Origin: an uncultured Phascolarctobacterium sp.
GTDB lineage: Bacteria; Bacillota; Negativicutes; Acidaminococcales; Acidaminococcaceae
DNA length: 29,210 nt
NCBI GenBank assembly: GCA_900757795.1
Contig: CAAEPE010000018.1
Coordinates: 1-29,210, forward strand
Direction: 5' to 3'
In this document: in pieces, positions 1-8,820 of the stretch
Numbering within the stretch: position 1 is the first letter of the stretch
How the letters are laid out: every line of letters starts with the position of its first letter
Position numbers and translations under genes: made by a program
Notes under the pieces: generated by a model
The model's input: only the letters and a program-made list of their open reading frames with translations
Databases searched by the model: none
Told to the model about the DNA's origin: nothing

Positions 1-47
1 TGATAAATCTGTAATGCAATATCGATTTTGTCTTGAGAATATATAAT
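1..47 (-). CDS. Partial transposase OrfA N-terminus (cut by window edge)
   Basis: Fifteen codons are visible, reading (I/M)IYSQDKIDIALQIY, starting seven bases after a GGAG ribosome-binding site. The pattern YS..KI..AL..Y resembles the first helix of the helix-turn-helix in IS3-type OrfA proteins. In this frame the codon at correct spacing is ATT, not ATG, GTG or TTG. ATT initiation is rare but is known for infC and for some IS3-family frames. The remainder lies outside the window. Function rests on a very short match and is tentative. Confidence 0.35.
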   Translation of the reverse strand, partial: MIYSQDKIDIALQIY

Positions 48-94
48 GATTCAGCTCCTTTCGAAGCCCGTGGGAGTCCAGGTTTTTGTCCGCA
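1..94 (-). mobile_element. End of a probable IS3-like insertion sequence
   Basis: Read on the minus strand, the stretch starts TGCGGACAAAAACCTGGACT at about position 94. It continues through a strong ribosome-binding site (aaaggag, around 55-61) into an open frame that runs off the left edge. The TG start and the short untranslated lead (about 47 bases) before a transposase-like frame fit the layout of IS3-family elements. Only one end is visible, so neither the partner inverted repeat nor a target duplication can be seen, and the exact terminus is a guess. The family is inferred from layout and a short N-terminus only. Confidence 0.42.
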
Positions 95-217
95 CCCCCT
101 CTTTGTGTATTTTTTATGTATTTAGTGAAATTTTCTGCATAAAAGCAGGAAAAATTGTGCCTCTAGCAGAATATTACAGGCTATAAAAATAATTTTCTGT
201 TAAAGGAGTTGACAGAT

Positions 218-568
218 ATGCCATTGTTGATTTTAGTAATTGTATTGAGTATTATTGTTGCCGTTTTTGCCGTACAAAATGCTGTAGCCGTATCTCTGAA
301 TTTTGTTTTTTGGAGCTTTTCTTCGTCGCTGGTGCTGGTTATTCTCGGTTCCTTTCTCGTAGGCGTATTGGTAGCAACTTGTTTTTTGCTGGCGATGAAA
401 GCCAGACATTATTTGCAGGATAAAAAAACACAGGAGCAAATAACAAAGCTGCAAGCAGAAAATGCACGCCTGCAAGAACAAATTGCAATGCTGCAGCATG
501 CCCAGATGCTGCGTGATAAGGCTGCGGCTTCTGTGCATCAGCCTATTGAAGCGGATAAAAAACAATGA
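218..568 (+). CDS. LapA-domain (DUF1049) inner-membrane protein
   Basis: A 116-residue membrane protein. Two hydrophobic segments are visible (about residues 2-20 and 33-58), joined by a short loop with the QNA..V..NF pattern typical of LapA/DUF1049 proteins. A cytoplasmic coiled coil rich in Q, E and L follows (about 68-100). An in-frame TTG lies at 209 but overlaps the ribosome-binding site (aaaggag, 202-208), so ATG 218 is the better start. Its stop overlaps the recJ start by 4 nt (ATGA). In B. subtilis the LapA-like yrvD also lies directly before recJ (yrvE), so the pairing is old. In E. coli the family (LapA) works with LapB in controlling lipopolysaccharide synthesis. No lapB is adjacent here, so the role in this organism is open. 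Confidence 0.82.
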   Translation: MPLLILVIVLSIIVAVFAVQNAVAVSLNFVFWSFSSSLVLVILGSFLVGVLVATCFLLAMKARHYLQDKKTQEQITKLQAENARLQEQIAMLQHAQMLRDKAAASVHQPIEADKKQ

Positions 569-2925
569 TAGCTAAAGAACGTATTTGGGAAATACGTGAG
601 TATGATGAGCATAAGGCAGGGTGCCTCGCTGCAGAGCTGGGGATATCTCCTTTAGTTACGGGGATTTTGCTGGAACGGGGCTTAAACGACACACAATTGA
701 TGCGACAATTTTTATATGGCAGTCCTGTGCCATTTCACGATCCATATTTACTGAAGGATATGGAGCGTACCGTAGCGCGCATTGAAAAAGCTTTACAAGA
801 AAACGAACAGATTACCGTTTATGGCGATTATGACGTGGACGGGATAACTGCGTCCTCTCTATTGTATATTTATTTGCAGGGGCGGGGAGCTAAGGTTGCA
901 ACCTATATTCCGCAGCGAAAAAGTGAGGGCTATGGTTTAAATGACGAAGCCTTGAAAAATATTGCGGATGGCGGCACTACCCTGGTAGTGACCGTGGACT
1001 GCGGCATCAGCGGCTTGCACGAGGTGCAGAATGCGCCGGCTTTTTTGGATATTATTATTACAGACCATCATACTGTGCCGGAAATTTTGCCGCCTGCCTA
1101 TGCAATTGTAAATGCTAAGCAGGCAGACGATTGTTATCCTTTTAAAGATTTAAGCGGCGTTGGCATTGCCTTTAAGCTTTGTCAAGCGTTAGAGCTTAGT
1201 AGGCAGCAAAAAAATCGCGGTGAGCTGCCTGATTGGGAAGAGCTGACGGAGCTGGCAGCCTTGGGAACCGTGGCTGATATTGTTCCGTTAGTGGATGAAA
1301 ACCGCGAGATTGTGCGTCGCGGTTTGACGGCTATGAAAAATACCAAGCTGGTGGGTCTGCGAGCTTTAATGGATGTTAGCGGCTGTACCGGAAAAGACAT
1401 TTCTTCGGAGAGTATTGGCTTTGGTTTAGCGCCGCGGCTGAATGCCGTTGGACGTTTAGAGCATGCCCAAAGGGCTGTAGAGCTTTTGGTGACAAAAGAT
1501 GCTGATAAGGCGGCGGAGCTTGCGGCGGAGCTTAATCAGGAAAACGCTTTGCGGCAGGAAATCAGTCGTCATATTTTAGCGGAAGCAGAAGCGCAGCTGG
1601 CGCAGGAAAAGCATATAGATACCGCTATAGTGCTGGCTAATTCCGGCTGGCATCAGGGCGTTATTGGTATAGTGGCTTCGCGTTTAGTAGAAAAATATCA
1701 TTTGCCGACGATTTTGTTGAGTATTTCTGATGATATGGCGAAGGGCAGCTGCCGCAGTATTCCAGCTTTAAATTTATATGAGGCTATTGCGGCTGAAAGT
1801 GATATTTTAACGCAATTCGGCGGGCATCACCAGGCAGCGGGACTGACGCTGCCGACAGCAAAAGTAGAAGAATTCCGCCGTCGGTTTAAGGAATATGTTC
1901 GTACTCATTTACGGCCGGAAGATTATCAGCCTCGTCAGGTAGTGGACTGTGTTATTAAGGATAAAGGTGAAATTACTATCCAGGATTTGGAAGAGCTGCA
2001 GCTTTTGGAGCCTTGCGGCTGCTCAAATCCACCGCCGGTATTTGCTTTTCGTCACGCTTTGCTGCACAATAGCAGAGCCATTGGCAGAGAGCAAAAACAT
2101 TTGCAGTTTACCTTGGACAAAGGTGATTTTTCTTACCGCAGCATTATGTGGAATAACGCGGAGCTGCTGCATTTTATGCATGATAATATGATTGCCGACG
2201 TAGCTTTTCAGCCGAAAATAAATGTGTGGCGCGACGAAGCTACAGTGCAGCTTCATGCAGTAAGTATTAAGCAGGAGCTGAGCTTGGGCGATTTCCGCAA
2301 TTTTGCCGTAGATAAATGGCAGCTTTTAACGGCTTTGGGTCGCGTGCATAATCACCTGCAGGTTTTTGTACAGAATAAGCTGCAGGCAGAAGCGCTGATA
2401 GATAAACAGCTCACAGCTTATGTAAAATTTATAGAATATCGCGATTTAAAAAATATGGCAGATCGTAGTAATAGTAGCGATGCCGTAGTATTGCTGGATT
2501 TTCCGACAATTTCTTTGCCGGAAGTAATTAAAAAGCTGCGTTGCAATCAAATAAGTACGCTGTATTTATTGTATAAGCAGCAAGAAGGCTCGCTTTTGTT
2601 GAACGAGCTGCCTATAAATTGTCCTAATCGGGAAGCTATGGCCGTGGCCTATAAAAGGGTGATGGAAGAAATTGCCAAGCAGCCGCTGCATTTAACGCAA
2701 GTTTTAGAGTGTTACGCAGACTGCGTTAGTGAAAATGCTGTAAAAATTATGATGGAGCTTGGTTTTATTACCCTAAAAGATGATATAATAGAAAAAAATA
2801 TTATCAAACGCTGTCAGCTGGAGGATTCGCTTTTGTATGTGCGTTTACAGCAGCAGCGCCAGCAGTTGGAAGCAATATATAAAGAAAATCTGCGTTTAAG
2901 CCAGCATGATTTGCTGCGCGGCTGA
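565..2925 (+). CDS. recJ: Single-stranded-DNA-specific 5'-3' exonuclease RecJ
   Basis: A 786-residue protein of the DHH phosphoesterase superfamily, which degrades single-stranded DNA 5' to 3' in recombination and base-excision or mismatch repair. Motif I GDYDVDGITASS is at about 87-98, TVDCGISG at 143-150, the DHH triad in ITDHHT at 167-169, and the DHHA1 motif GGHHQAAG near 420. An OB-fold region and a long C-terminal extension follow. Proteobacterial RecJ is about 570 residues; the long form is usual in Firmicutes (B. subtilis YrvE is about this length). The start overlaps the lapA-like stop by 4 nt and has no strong ribosome-binding site of its own, suggesting translational coupling. The gene ends 25 nt before the relA start. 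Confidence 0.95.
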   Translation: MIAKERIWEIREYDEHKAGCLAAELGISPLVTGILLERGLNDTQLMRQFLYGSPVPFHDPYLLKDMERTVARIEKALQENEQITVYGDYDVDGITASSLLYIYLQGRGAKVATYIPQRKSEGYGLNDEALKNIADGGTTLVVTVDCGISGLHEVQNAPAFLDIIITDHHTVPEILPPAYAIVNAKQADDCYPFKDLSGVGIAFKLCQALELSRQQKNRGELPDWEELTELAALGTVADIVPLVDENREIVRRGLTAMKNTKLVGLRALMDVSGCTGKDISSESIGFGLAPRLNAVGRLEHAQRAVELLVTKDADKAAELAAELNQENALRQEISRHILAEAEAQLAQEKHIDTAIVLANSGWHQGVIGIVASRLVEKYHLPTILLSISDDMAKGSCRSIPALNLYEAIAAESDILTQFGGHHQAAGLTLPTAKVEEFRRRFKEYVRTHLRPEDYQPRQVVDCVIKDKGEITIQDLEELQLLEPCGCSNPPPVFAFRHALLHNSRAIGREQKHLQFTLDKGDFSYRSIMWNNAELLHFMHDNMIADVAFQPKINVWRDEATVQLHAVSIKQELSLGDFRNFAVDKWQLLTALGRVHNHLQVFVQNKLQAEALIDKQLTAYVKFIEYRDLKNMADRSNSSDAVVLLDFPTISLPEVIKKLRCNQISTLYLLYKQQEGSLLLNELPINCPNREAMAVAYKRVMEEIAKQPLHLTQVLECYADCVSENAVKIMMELGFITLKDDIIEKNIIKRCQLEDSLLYVRLQQQRQQLEAIYKENLRLSQHDLLRG

Positions 2926-2950
2926 CGCTGAGGATGGGAGTGGGGATAGT

Positions 2951-5188
2951 ATGCCCTCAACAGAAAATATTACTAATGTTGAAAAACTTTTTAGTGAAAT
3001 AGAAGCTTATTTAACTTCGGAGCAGGTAGCTTTTGTGCGCAAGGCTTATGAGTTGGCTGCAGAAGCGCATAAAACTCAAGTACGCAAATCCGGTGAACCG
3101 TATATTATTCACCCTATTGGCGTAGTGGGAATTTTAGTTAGCCTGCAAATGGACGAAAAAACCTTGGCTGCAGCTTTTCTGCATGATGTAGTGGAAGATA
3201 CCGATTATACTTTGGATGATATTAAAGAGCGCTTTGGTGTAGTAGTTGCCAATTTGGTCGATGGCGTTACGAAGCTTGGCAAAATTGAATATATTTCTAA
3301 AGAGGATCGTCAAATAGAAAATTACCGCAAAATGTTTTTGGCCATGGCCAGAGACATTCGCGTAGTTTTGATTAAGCTGGCAGATAGACTGCATAATATG
3401 CGCACCATGAAATATATGCCTGTGCATAAGCAGCAGTCTATTTCCCGCGAAACCTTGGAGATTTATGCTCCTTTGGCTCACAGGCTTGGTATTTCTGCTA
3501 TTAAATGGGAATTAGAGGATTTGGCGTTCCGCTATATGGAGCCGGATATTTATTACGATTTAATGGAGCAGGTGAAGATTAAACGCCGCGAGCGAGAGGC
3601 CATGATTAACGAAGCCATGGCGACGCTGAAGGACGCTGTGGAAAAAGCAGGCATTCGCTGTGAAATTCAAGGCAGACCCAAAAATTTCTATAGCATTCAT
3701 AAAAAAATGCTGCGCGACCATAAGCAGCTCAACGAAATTTATGACCTTTTAGCTATTCGTGTTTTGGTGGATACAGTTAAGGATTGCTATGGCACCTTGG
3801 GTATTGTCCACAGCATGTGGCGTCCTATTCCTGGTCGATTTAAGGATTATGTAGCTGTGCCCAAATCCAATATGTACCAATCTCTGCATACCACTGTGCT
3901 TAGCTCTGCGGGACAGCCTTTGGAAATTCAAATTCGTACTTTTGAAATGCACCGCATCAGCGAATATGGTATCGCAGCTCATTGGCGCTACAAAGAAAGC
4001 GGTGGGTCCAAGCCTGCAACCGGCGCGGATAAAAGCTTTGATGCTAAGCTGTCCTGGCTGCGCCAGCTTTTGGAATGGCACAACGATATGAACGATTCCC
4101 GTGATTTTGTCAACACGGTGAAGATGGATATTTTTGCGGATGAGGTCTTTGTTTTCACTCCCCGCGGCGATGTTATTGATTTGCCTGTGGGCAGCGTGCC
4201 TATCGACTTTGCTTACCGTATTCATACGGACGTGGGTAATCGTTGTGTAGGCGCTAAGATTAACGGACGCATTGTACCGCTTGATTATCAGCTGAAAAAC
4301 GGTGATATAGTTGAGGTTATTACCTCGAAACAATCCAATGGCCCCAGCCGCGATTGGATAAATATTGTTGGCTCCAGCGATACCAGAAATAAAATTAAGA
4401 ATTGGTTTAAGAAAGAGCGTCGCGAAGAAAACATCATCAAAGGACGCGAAATGTTGGAGCGTGAGGTTAAGCGCCTAGGTTATGAAATCAAAGTGCTTAT
4501 GACTCCTGAAAAATTAAAGGCTGTAGGCAATAAGCTGCGTATTGATACGGACGAAAATTTGCTGGCTACCTTGGGCTATGGCGGCGTAACATTAAATGCT
4601 GTTATGTCTAAGCTGGTAGAATTATATAAGAAAGAACAGAAGCTGGAAACAACCAAGGATTTGGCACAGGTTTTAGCTGAATTGAAGCCGCGTAAATCCA
4701 AAGCCAAGGCTAGTCATGGCATTCTCGTTAAGGGTGAGGAAGGCATCATGGTTAAGCTGGCACGCTGCTGCAATCCAATTCCCGGTGACCCCGTTATTGG
4801 TTATATTACTCGCGGCAGCGGTGTTTCTGTGCATCGCGCCGATTGTCCTAACGTGCTCAGCAATAATCCGGAAGAGCAGAGCCGCTTGATTGAAGTTTCT
4901 TGGGATGTTGGTATTGATGATGTTTATAAGGTTAATATTATGATTACTTCTCAAGACCGTCCGGGCATGATGAGCGATATTATGAATATTACCAGCGAAG
5001 CGAAACTGAATATTTTCTCGTTAAGCTGTCATACGGATAAAAATAAAATGGCAACTACGCATATGGGCTTGGATATTACCAGCCTAGATCAGCTGGAATA
5101 TGTAATGAACCGCATACGTCACATGAAAGGCGTTTATACTGTTGAGCGCGTATTTTCTACTATTGGCAGCGGAGGCAAACGCAAATGA
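2951..5188 (+). CDS. relA: Bifunctional (p)ppGpp synthetase/hydrolase (Rel/SpoT)
   Basis: A long RSH alarmone enzyme of 745 residues. It makes (p)ppGpp from ATP and GTP/GDP and also hydrolyses it. The HD hydrolase domain carries HDVVED at 78-83. The synthetase domain (about 235-350) has GRFKDY near 294 and EIQIRT near 320. A TGS domain (about 395-455) and a C-terminal ACT domain (about 660-740) follow. The RFKD signature, rather than the ExDD of monofunctional RelA, fits a bifunctional enzyme with an intact hydrolase site. The frame extends up to ATG 2906 inside recJ, but ATG 2951 sits behind a purine-rich ribosome-binding site (gtgggga) and starts the conserved protein. The stop overlaps dtd by 4 nt. 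The apt gene that often lies between recJ and relA in Firmicutes is absent. Confidence 0.95.
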   Translation: MPSTENITNVEKLFSEIEAYLTSEQVAFVRKAYELAAEAHKTQVRKSGEPYIIHPIGVVGILVSLQMDEKTLAAAFLHDVVEDTDYTLDDIKERFGVVVANLVDGVTKLGKIEYISKEDRQIENYRKMFLAMARDIRVVLIKLADRLHNMRTMKYMPVHKQQSISRETLEIYAPLAHRLGISAIKWELEDLAFRYMEPDIYYDLMEQVKIKRREREAMINEAMATLKDAVEKAGIRCEIQGRPKNFYSIHKKMLRDHKQLNEIYDLLAIRVLVDTVKDCYGTLGIVHSMWRPIPGRFKDYVAVPKSNMYQSLHTTVLSSAGQPLEIQIRTFEMHRISEYGIAAHWRYKESGGSKPATGADKSFDAKLSWLRQLLEWHNDMNDSRDFVNTVKMDIFADEVFVFTPRGDVIDLPVGSVPIDFAYRIHTDVGNRCVGAKINGRIVPLDYQLKNGDIVEVITSKQSNGPSRDWINIVGSSDTRNKIKNWFKKERREENIIKGREMLEREVKRLGYEIKVLMTPEKLKAVGNKLRIDTDENLLATLGYGGVTLNAVMSKLVELYKKEQKLETTKDLAQVLAELKPRKSKAKASHGILVKGEEGIMVKLARCCNPIPGDPVIGYITRGSGVSVHRADCPNVLSNNPEEQSRLIEVSWDVGIDDVYKVNIMITSQDRPGMMSDIMNITSEAKLNIFSLSCHTDKNKMATTHMGLDITSLDQLEYVMNRIRHMKGVYTVERVFSTIGSGGKRK

Positions 5189-5634
5189 GAGCTGTGGTAC
5201 AGAGAGTTGATTGCGCTAGCGTTACGGTAAGTGGTGCTGTTAGCGGTAAAATAGCTAAAGGCTTGCTGGTGTTGTTAGGCGTTGCCGAAGGCGATACGGA
5301 TAAAGATTTAAATTATATCGTAGATAAGGTCTGCGGACTGCGCATCTTTGAGGACGCGGCAGAAAAAATGAACTTGTCCGTGCAGGACGTAGGCGGCAGT
5401 ATTTTGGCTGTTTCGCAATTTACCTTGTGCGGCGATTGCCGTAAGGGTAAGCGCCCGTCCTTTGACAAGGCTGCCAAGCCCGATATTGCTAATGCTTATT
5501 ACGAGCGTTTTGTAGATGCCTGCCGTGATAAAGGTATTGCGGTGGAAACCGGTGTGTTCAGAGCGCATATGCTGGTAGAATTGGTCAATAATGGACCTGT
5601 GACTATCTTATTAGATAGCACGAAATTATTTTAG
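5185..5634 (+). CDS. dtd: D-aminoacyl-tRNA deacylase
   Basis: A 149-residue cytosolic enzyme that removes D-amino acids (and glycine from tRNA-Ala) from mischarged tRNAs. The two family signatures are present: SQFTLCGD near 77-84, which supplies the catalytic site, and NNGPVTILLDS near 132-142, with the Gly-cisPro element that enforces chirality. The N-terminus MRAVVQRV is typical and the length is exactly that of the family. The ATGA overlap with relA indicates co-translation. Coupling of relA and dtd is conserved across Firmicutes (B. subtilis relA-yrvI). Confidence 0.96.
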   Translation: MRAVVQRVDCASVTVSGAVSGKIAKGLLVLLGVAEGDTDKDLNYIVDKVCGLRIFEDAAEKMNLSVQDVGGSILAVSQFTLCGDCRKGKRPSFDKAAKPDIANAYYERFVDACRDKGIAVETGVFRAHMLVELVNNGPVTILLDSTKLF

Positions 5635-5644
5635 GAGGAAATTT

Positions 5645-6271
5645 ATGAAAATATACAAACAAGAAGTTGGCATGCTGGCCACTAATTGCTACTTAGCTGT
5701 CAACGAGGAGCTTAAGGAAGGAGTTATTGTTGACCCTGGAGCAGACTGTGAAGCTATTTTAGAAATGGCAGCGGAGGCTGACGTTAAGGTGGCAGCAATT
5801 CTTTTGACTCATGGGCACAGCGACCATATTGGCGCTTTAAGCGAGGTGCGCAAAGCAACGGGAGCGCCTGTCTATATTGGCGAAAACGATAAAGCCTGCT
5901 TAACTAAACCGGATGTAAACCTTTCCTTTTTTGTAGGTCGCAATATTCAATGCGAGCCGGCAGAAGATATTGTGCACGACGGTGATGTTTTGGAGCTGGC
6001 AGGCATGGAATTTGTTGTGTTGGCTACTCCCGGACATACTAAAGGCGGCGTGTGCTATTACAATAAGGAAAATCATGTTATGTTTGTGGGCGACACAGTT
6101 TTCTGCGAATCTATTGGCCGCACCGATTTACCCGGCGGCAGCTACAAAGAAATTTTGCAATCTATAAAAAATAAAATTTTAGTTTTAGATGACGGAGTAA
6201 CTCTATTGCCGGGACATGGACCACAGACCTCTGTGGGTTGGGAGAGACGCAGAAATCCTTTTCTGCAATAA
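5645..6271 (+). CDS. Glyoxalase II-like MBL-fold metallo-hydrolase
   Basis: A 208-residue metallo-beta-lactamase-fold hydrolase of the small glyoxalase-II-like (YcbL/YqgX) group. The metal motif THGHSDH is at 55-61, followed by TPGHTKGG near 128, the bridging aspartate in VGDTVF near 150, and LPGHGP near the C-terminus. These supply the ligands for a two-metal site. The family hydrolyses thioesters such as S-lactoylglutathione-like substrates, but the substrate here cannot be told from sequence, and Firmicutes often use other thiols. A good ribosome-binding site (aggaggaa) lies 4 bases before the start. It sits in the relA-dtd-hemZ operon, as in many Clostridia. Confidence 0.88.
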   Translation: MKIYKQEVGMLATNCYLAVNEELKEGVIVDPGADCEAILEMAAEADVKVAAILLTHGHSDHIGALSEVRKATGAPVYIGENDKACLTKPDVNLSFFVGRNIQCEPAEDIVHDGDVLELAGMEFVVLATPGHTKGGVCYYNKENHVMFVGDTVFCESIGRTDLPGGSYKEILQSIKNKILVLDDGVTLLPGHGPQTSVGWERRRNPFLQ

Positions 6272-6277
6272 ATAATT

Positions 6278-7360
6278 ATGTTTAAGTATTGGAATCAAAT
6301 AAAAACCAGTACATGGTTCAAATTACTGGTGGCAGCAGCAATTTCTTATATTCTCTATTTGCTGGCAGGTTTTATGCTGCCGGTGCTGCTAGCTATTGCC
6401 TTGGCTTTTGGCCTTTATCCCTTGGTAAATGTCATTACGCAGGTGCGTGTAGCTCATGGTATGATTAAGCTTTCGCGAGCAGTGGCGATAGTTTTGTCAC
6501 TGATTGGCTTTATCATTTTTTTAATCATTACTGTGGGCTTTATCGTGCTGCCTCTTTTTGGGCAAATGAACGATTTACTGGTCAAGCTGCCTCAACTTAC
6601 CGAACGTTCTAATTTGCAAAGTTTAGAAGCAATGCTGCAAAATCCGCAGGCGATTCCTACTCTGCCCTCAAGCTTTGATATGTTAACTGACGGCATCATC
6701 AATTGGGCTATGGGATTTGTAAGTACGGTATTGCGTAATTTGCTGCGCAGCAGCTTGGAAATAGTTTCCAATCTTATTGGCTTGATTATTGTGCCATTTT
6801 TGGCTTTTTATTTTCTCAAGGATTGGCGCGAGCTGCGCGGCATGGCTATCAATTTATTTAACTATGACGTGCAGGAGCGGGCTGCAAAAGTAATAGACGA
6901 TATTGGCCGCACTTTAAGCGCTTATGTGCGCGGCCTTTTTAAGCTAAGCTTGATTTCAGGCTTTGTGATTAGTGTAGGCACCGCCTTTTTAGGTATTAAT
7001 TTTCCCTTGGTTTTAGGATTTTGGGCAATTTTAGCTGAAACTGTACCGGTTGTGGGACCGATTGTGGGCGCAGTACCGGCAGTATTTATTGCTTATGGAC
7101 AAAGTCCTACGGCGGCTTTACATGTAGCGATTTTTTATGCTGTTTATTACCAATTAGACGCTAACTATATTATGCCCAAAATTATGGGTGCCAAGATTGA
7201 TTTGCATCCTGTTTTTGTAATTGGCAGCTTGCTTGTGGGCGCGAAGCTTTTTGGTATTTTGGGTATGGTGTTTGCAGTACCGGTGGCCGCAGTTTACCGC
7301 GTGCTGTATAAAGAGTTGTGGCATGCAGAAGAACGCATAGAAGCTGAGGATAACCCATGA
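6278..7360 (+). CDS. AI-2E-family (PerM-like) transporter
   Basis: A 360-residue polytopic membrane protein of the AI-2E transporter/UPF0118 family (YtvI, PerM, TqsA). Hydrophobic segments occur around 15-50, 70-95, 150-180, 215-245, 250-280 and 305-340. The family signature PxLGFWAxLxExVPxVGP is visible near 245-262, and DxxxxxPKxMG near 293-302. Members have been linked to autoinducer-2 export and Na+(Li+)/H+ antiport, so the substrate is uncertain. No clear ribosome-binding site precedes ATG 6278. The previous stop is 6 nt upstream, so termination-reinitiation is likely. The stop overlaps hemZ by 4 nt. Confidence 0.88.
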   Translation: MFKYWNQIKTSTWFKLLVAAAISYILYLLAGFMLPVLLAIALAFGLYPLVNVITQVRVAHGMIKLSRAVAIVLSLIGFIIFLIITVGFIVLPLFGQMNDLLVKLPQLTERSNLQSLEAMLQNPQAIPTLPSSFDMLTDGIINWAMGFVSTVLRNLLRSSLEIVSNLIGLIIVPFLAFYFLKDWRELRGMAINLFNYDVQERAAKVIDDIGRTLSAYVRGLFKLSLISGFVISVGTAFLGINFPLVLGFWAILAETVPVVGPIVGAVPAVFIAYGQSPTAALHVAIFYAVYYQLDANYIMPKIMGAKIDLHPVFVIGSLLVGAKLFGILGMVFAVPVAAVYRVLYKELWHAEERIEAEDNP

Positions 7361-8799
7361 ATAAATATTTTTCTCTAAAAAACTTTTGCGGATTTGAGAT
7401 AACGCGGCCCGTGTGTGACATGGCCGCGTTCTTTGGCTATGAGCTGCAAGACAATGCAGATCCTTGCTTGCAGATAATTTTTGCAGATAATAAGCTGCAA
7501 GCTGATTTGCTGGCTGATGGTCAAAAATATAGTTCGCAAATACTGTGTCAGGCAGAGCAGAACGATGAAGTTGCATCAGGTGAAATTACACGCTGCATCA
7601 AGCTGGCTGTGCTGCAGGTGTTTGGTAAATTTATTGGCGTCAAGCCGGAGCTGCCTTGGGGAATTTTAACCGGCGTACGTCCGGGAAAGCTGGCGCATAA
7701 ATTGCTGGATAGCGGCATTGCGGCAGAAGAATTAGCTGCTGTCCTGCATAAAAAATATTTACTGCCTGCGGAAAAAGGTGAATTGCTGAAAAATATTGCC
7801 GTCAAGCAGAAACAAATTTTAGATGATAGCACTCGTTTTCAGGACGTGGGAATTTATATTGGCGTTCCTTATTGTCCGTCACGCTGTTCATATTGCTCGT
7901 TTCCGGCAGGAATTGTGCCTGCTGACGAAGAATCTCAGCAAAACTTTGTAAATTTGATTGAACAAGATATCCAAAATGTGGTACAATTATTAAGTATGCA
8001 TAGTTTGTCTGTGCGCAGTCTTTATATTGGCGGCGGCACGCCTACAAGCTTAAGCGATAAGGTTTTTGCCAGACTGGTAAACATTGTACAGAAGCATATG
8101 TTTTTTGCAGGCATTAGGGAATTTACGGTGGAGGCCGGGCGACCGGATTGCTTTAGCAAGGCTAAGCTGGCGGCTATGGAAGCGGCTGGCGTCAATCGCA
8201 TCAGCGTTAATCCGCAGACCTTTCACGATAAAACCTTGCAGCTTATTGGTCGCAGGCATTCTGTGGCAGATTTTTATCGTGCGTATGAAGAAGTGCGCCG
8301 CAGTAAAATTTCTGTGGTGAATATGGATTTGATTATTGGCCTGCCAGGCGAAACGGCGGCTGAAATTTCGTATAGTATGTACGAAGCTGTTAACTTGGCG
8401 CCGGAAAATTTAACTATTCATACGCTTACCTTAAAACGCAATGCGCCGCTTTTCGGTTCGGCAATGAGCTTGTCTGCGCAAGCAGCGGCTAAGTTGACAG
8501 AGGAGGGCAAAAGCCTTGCTTTACAGGCTGGACTTTCGCCTTATTATTTATACCGTCAGCATTATATGCTGGGGCATTTGGCAAATATCGGCTACGCTAA
8601 GCCGGGAACCGAGAGCATTTATAATATTCAAATGATGGAGGAGCGTCATCCCGTAATTGGTGTGGGGCCTTCATCTTCCACAAAGCTGCCTTTGACCGAC
8701 GGACATCATCTGCGGCATGTAAATATGCCTAAAAATGTAACCGTTTATGGACAAAATTTAACGGCTTTGTTGGCTAAGCGAGCAAGCATTTTCAATTAA
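7357..8799 (+). CDS. hemZ: Coproporphyrinogen dehydrogenase HemZ (radical SAM)
   Basis: A 480-residue radical-SAM protein of the HemZ branch of oxygen-independent coproporphyrinogen-III oxidase-like enzymes. The [4Fe-4S] motif CPSRCSYC has its cysteines at 173, 177 and 180. The N-terminal extension with WGILTGVRPGK at 101-111 is typical of HemZ rather than HemN or HemW. YIGGGTPT near 227-234 and VNPQTF near 288 are the usual SAM-binding and core strands. It would act in haem or porphyrin synthesis under anoxic conditions, though HemZ in vivo activity is less well established than HemN. No other haem gene is in the window. The start overlaps the AI-2E gene by 4 nt. Confidence 0.9.
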   Translation: MNKYFSLKNFCGFEITRPVCDMAAFFGYELQDNADPCLQIIFADNKLQADLLADGQKYSSQILCQAEQNDEVASGEITRCIKLAVLQVFGKFIGVKPELPWGILTGVRPGKLAHKLLDSGIAAEELAAVLHKKYLLPAEKGELLKNIAVKQKQILDDSTRFQDVGIYIGVPYCPSRCSYCSFPAGIVPADEESQQNFVNLIEQDIQNVVQLLSMHSLSVRSLYIGGGTPTSLSDKVFARLVNIVQKHMFFAGIREFTVEAGRPDCFSKAKLAAMEAAGVNRISVNPQTFHDKTLQLIGRRHSVADFYRAYEEVRRSKISVVNMDLIIGLPGETAAEISYSMYEAVNLAPENLTIHTLTLKRNAPLFGSAMSLSAQAAAKLTEEGKSLALQAGLSPYYLYRQHYMLGHLANIGYAKPGTESIYNIQMMEERHPVIGVGPSSSTKLPLTDGHHLRHVNMPKNVTVYGQNLTALLAKRASIFN

Positions 8800-8820
8800 G
8801 ATAAAGGAGGCGAAGTCAGC

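Noticed and set aside
3749..4333. 194-codon minus-strand frame opposite relA
   Set aside because: It lies wholly within the relA synthetase/TGS coding region and matches no known protein pattern.
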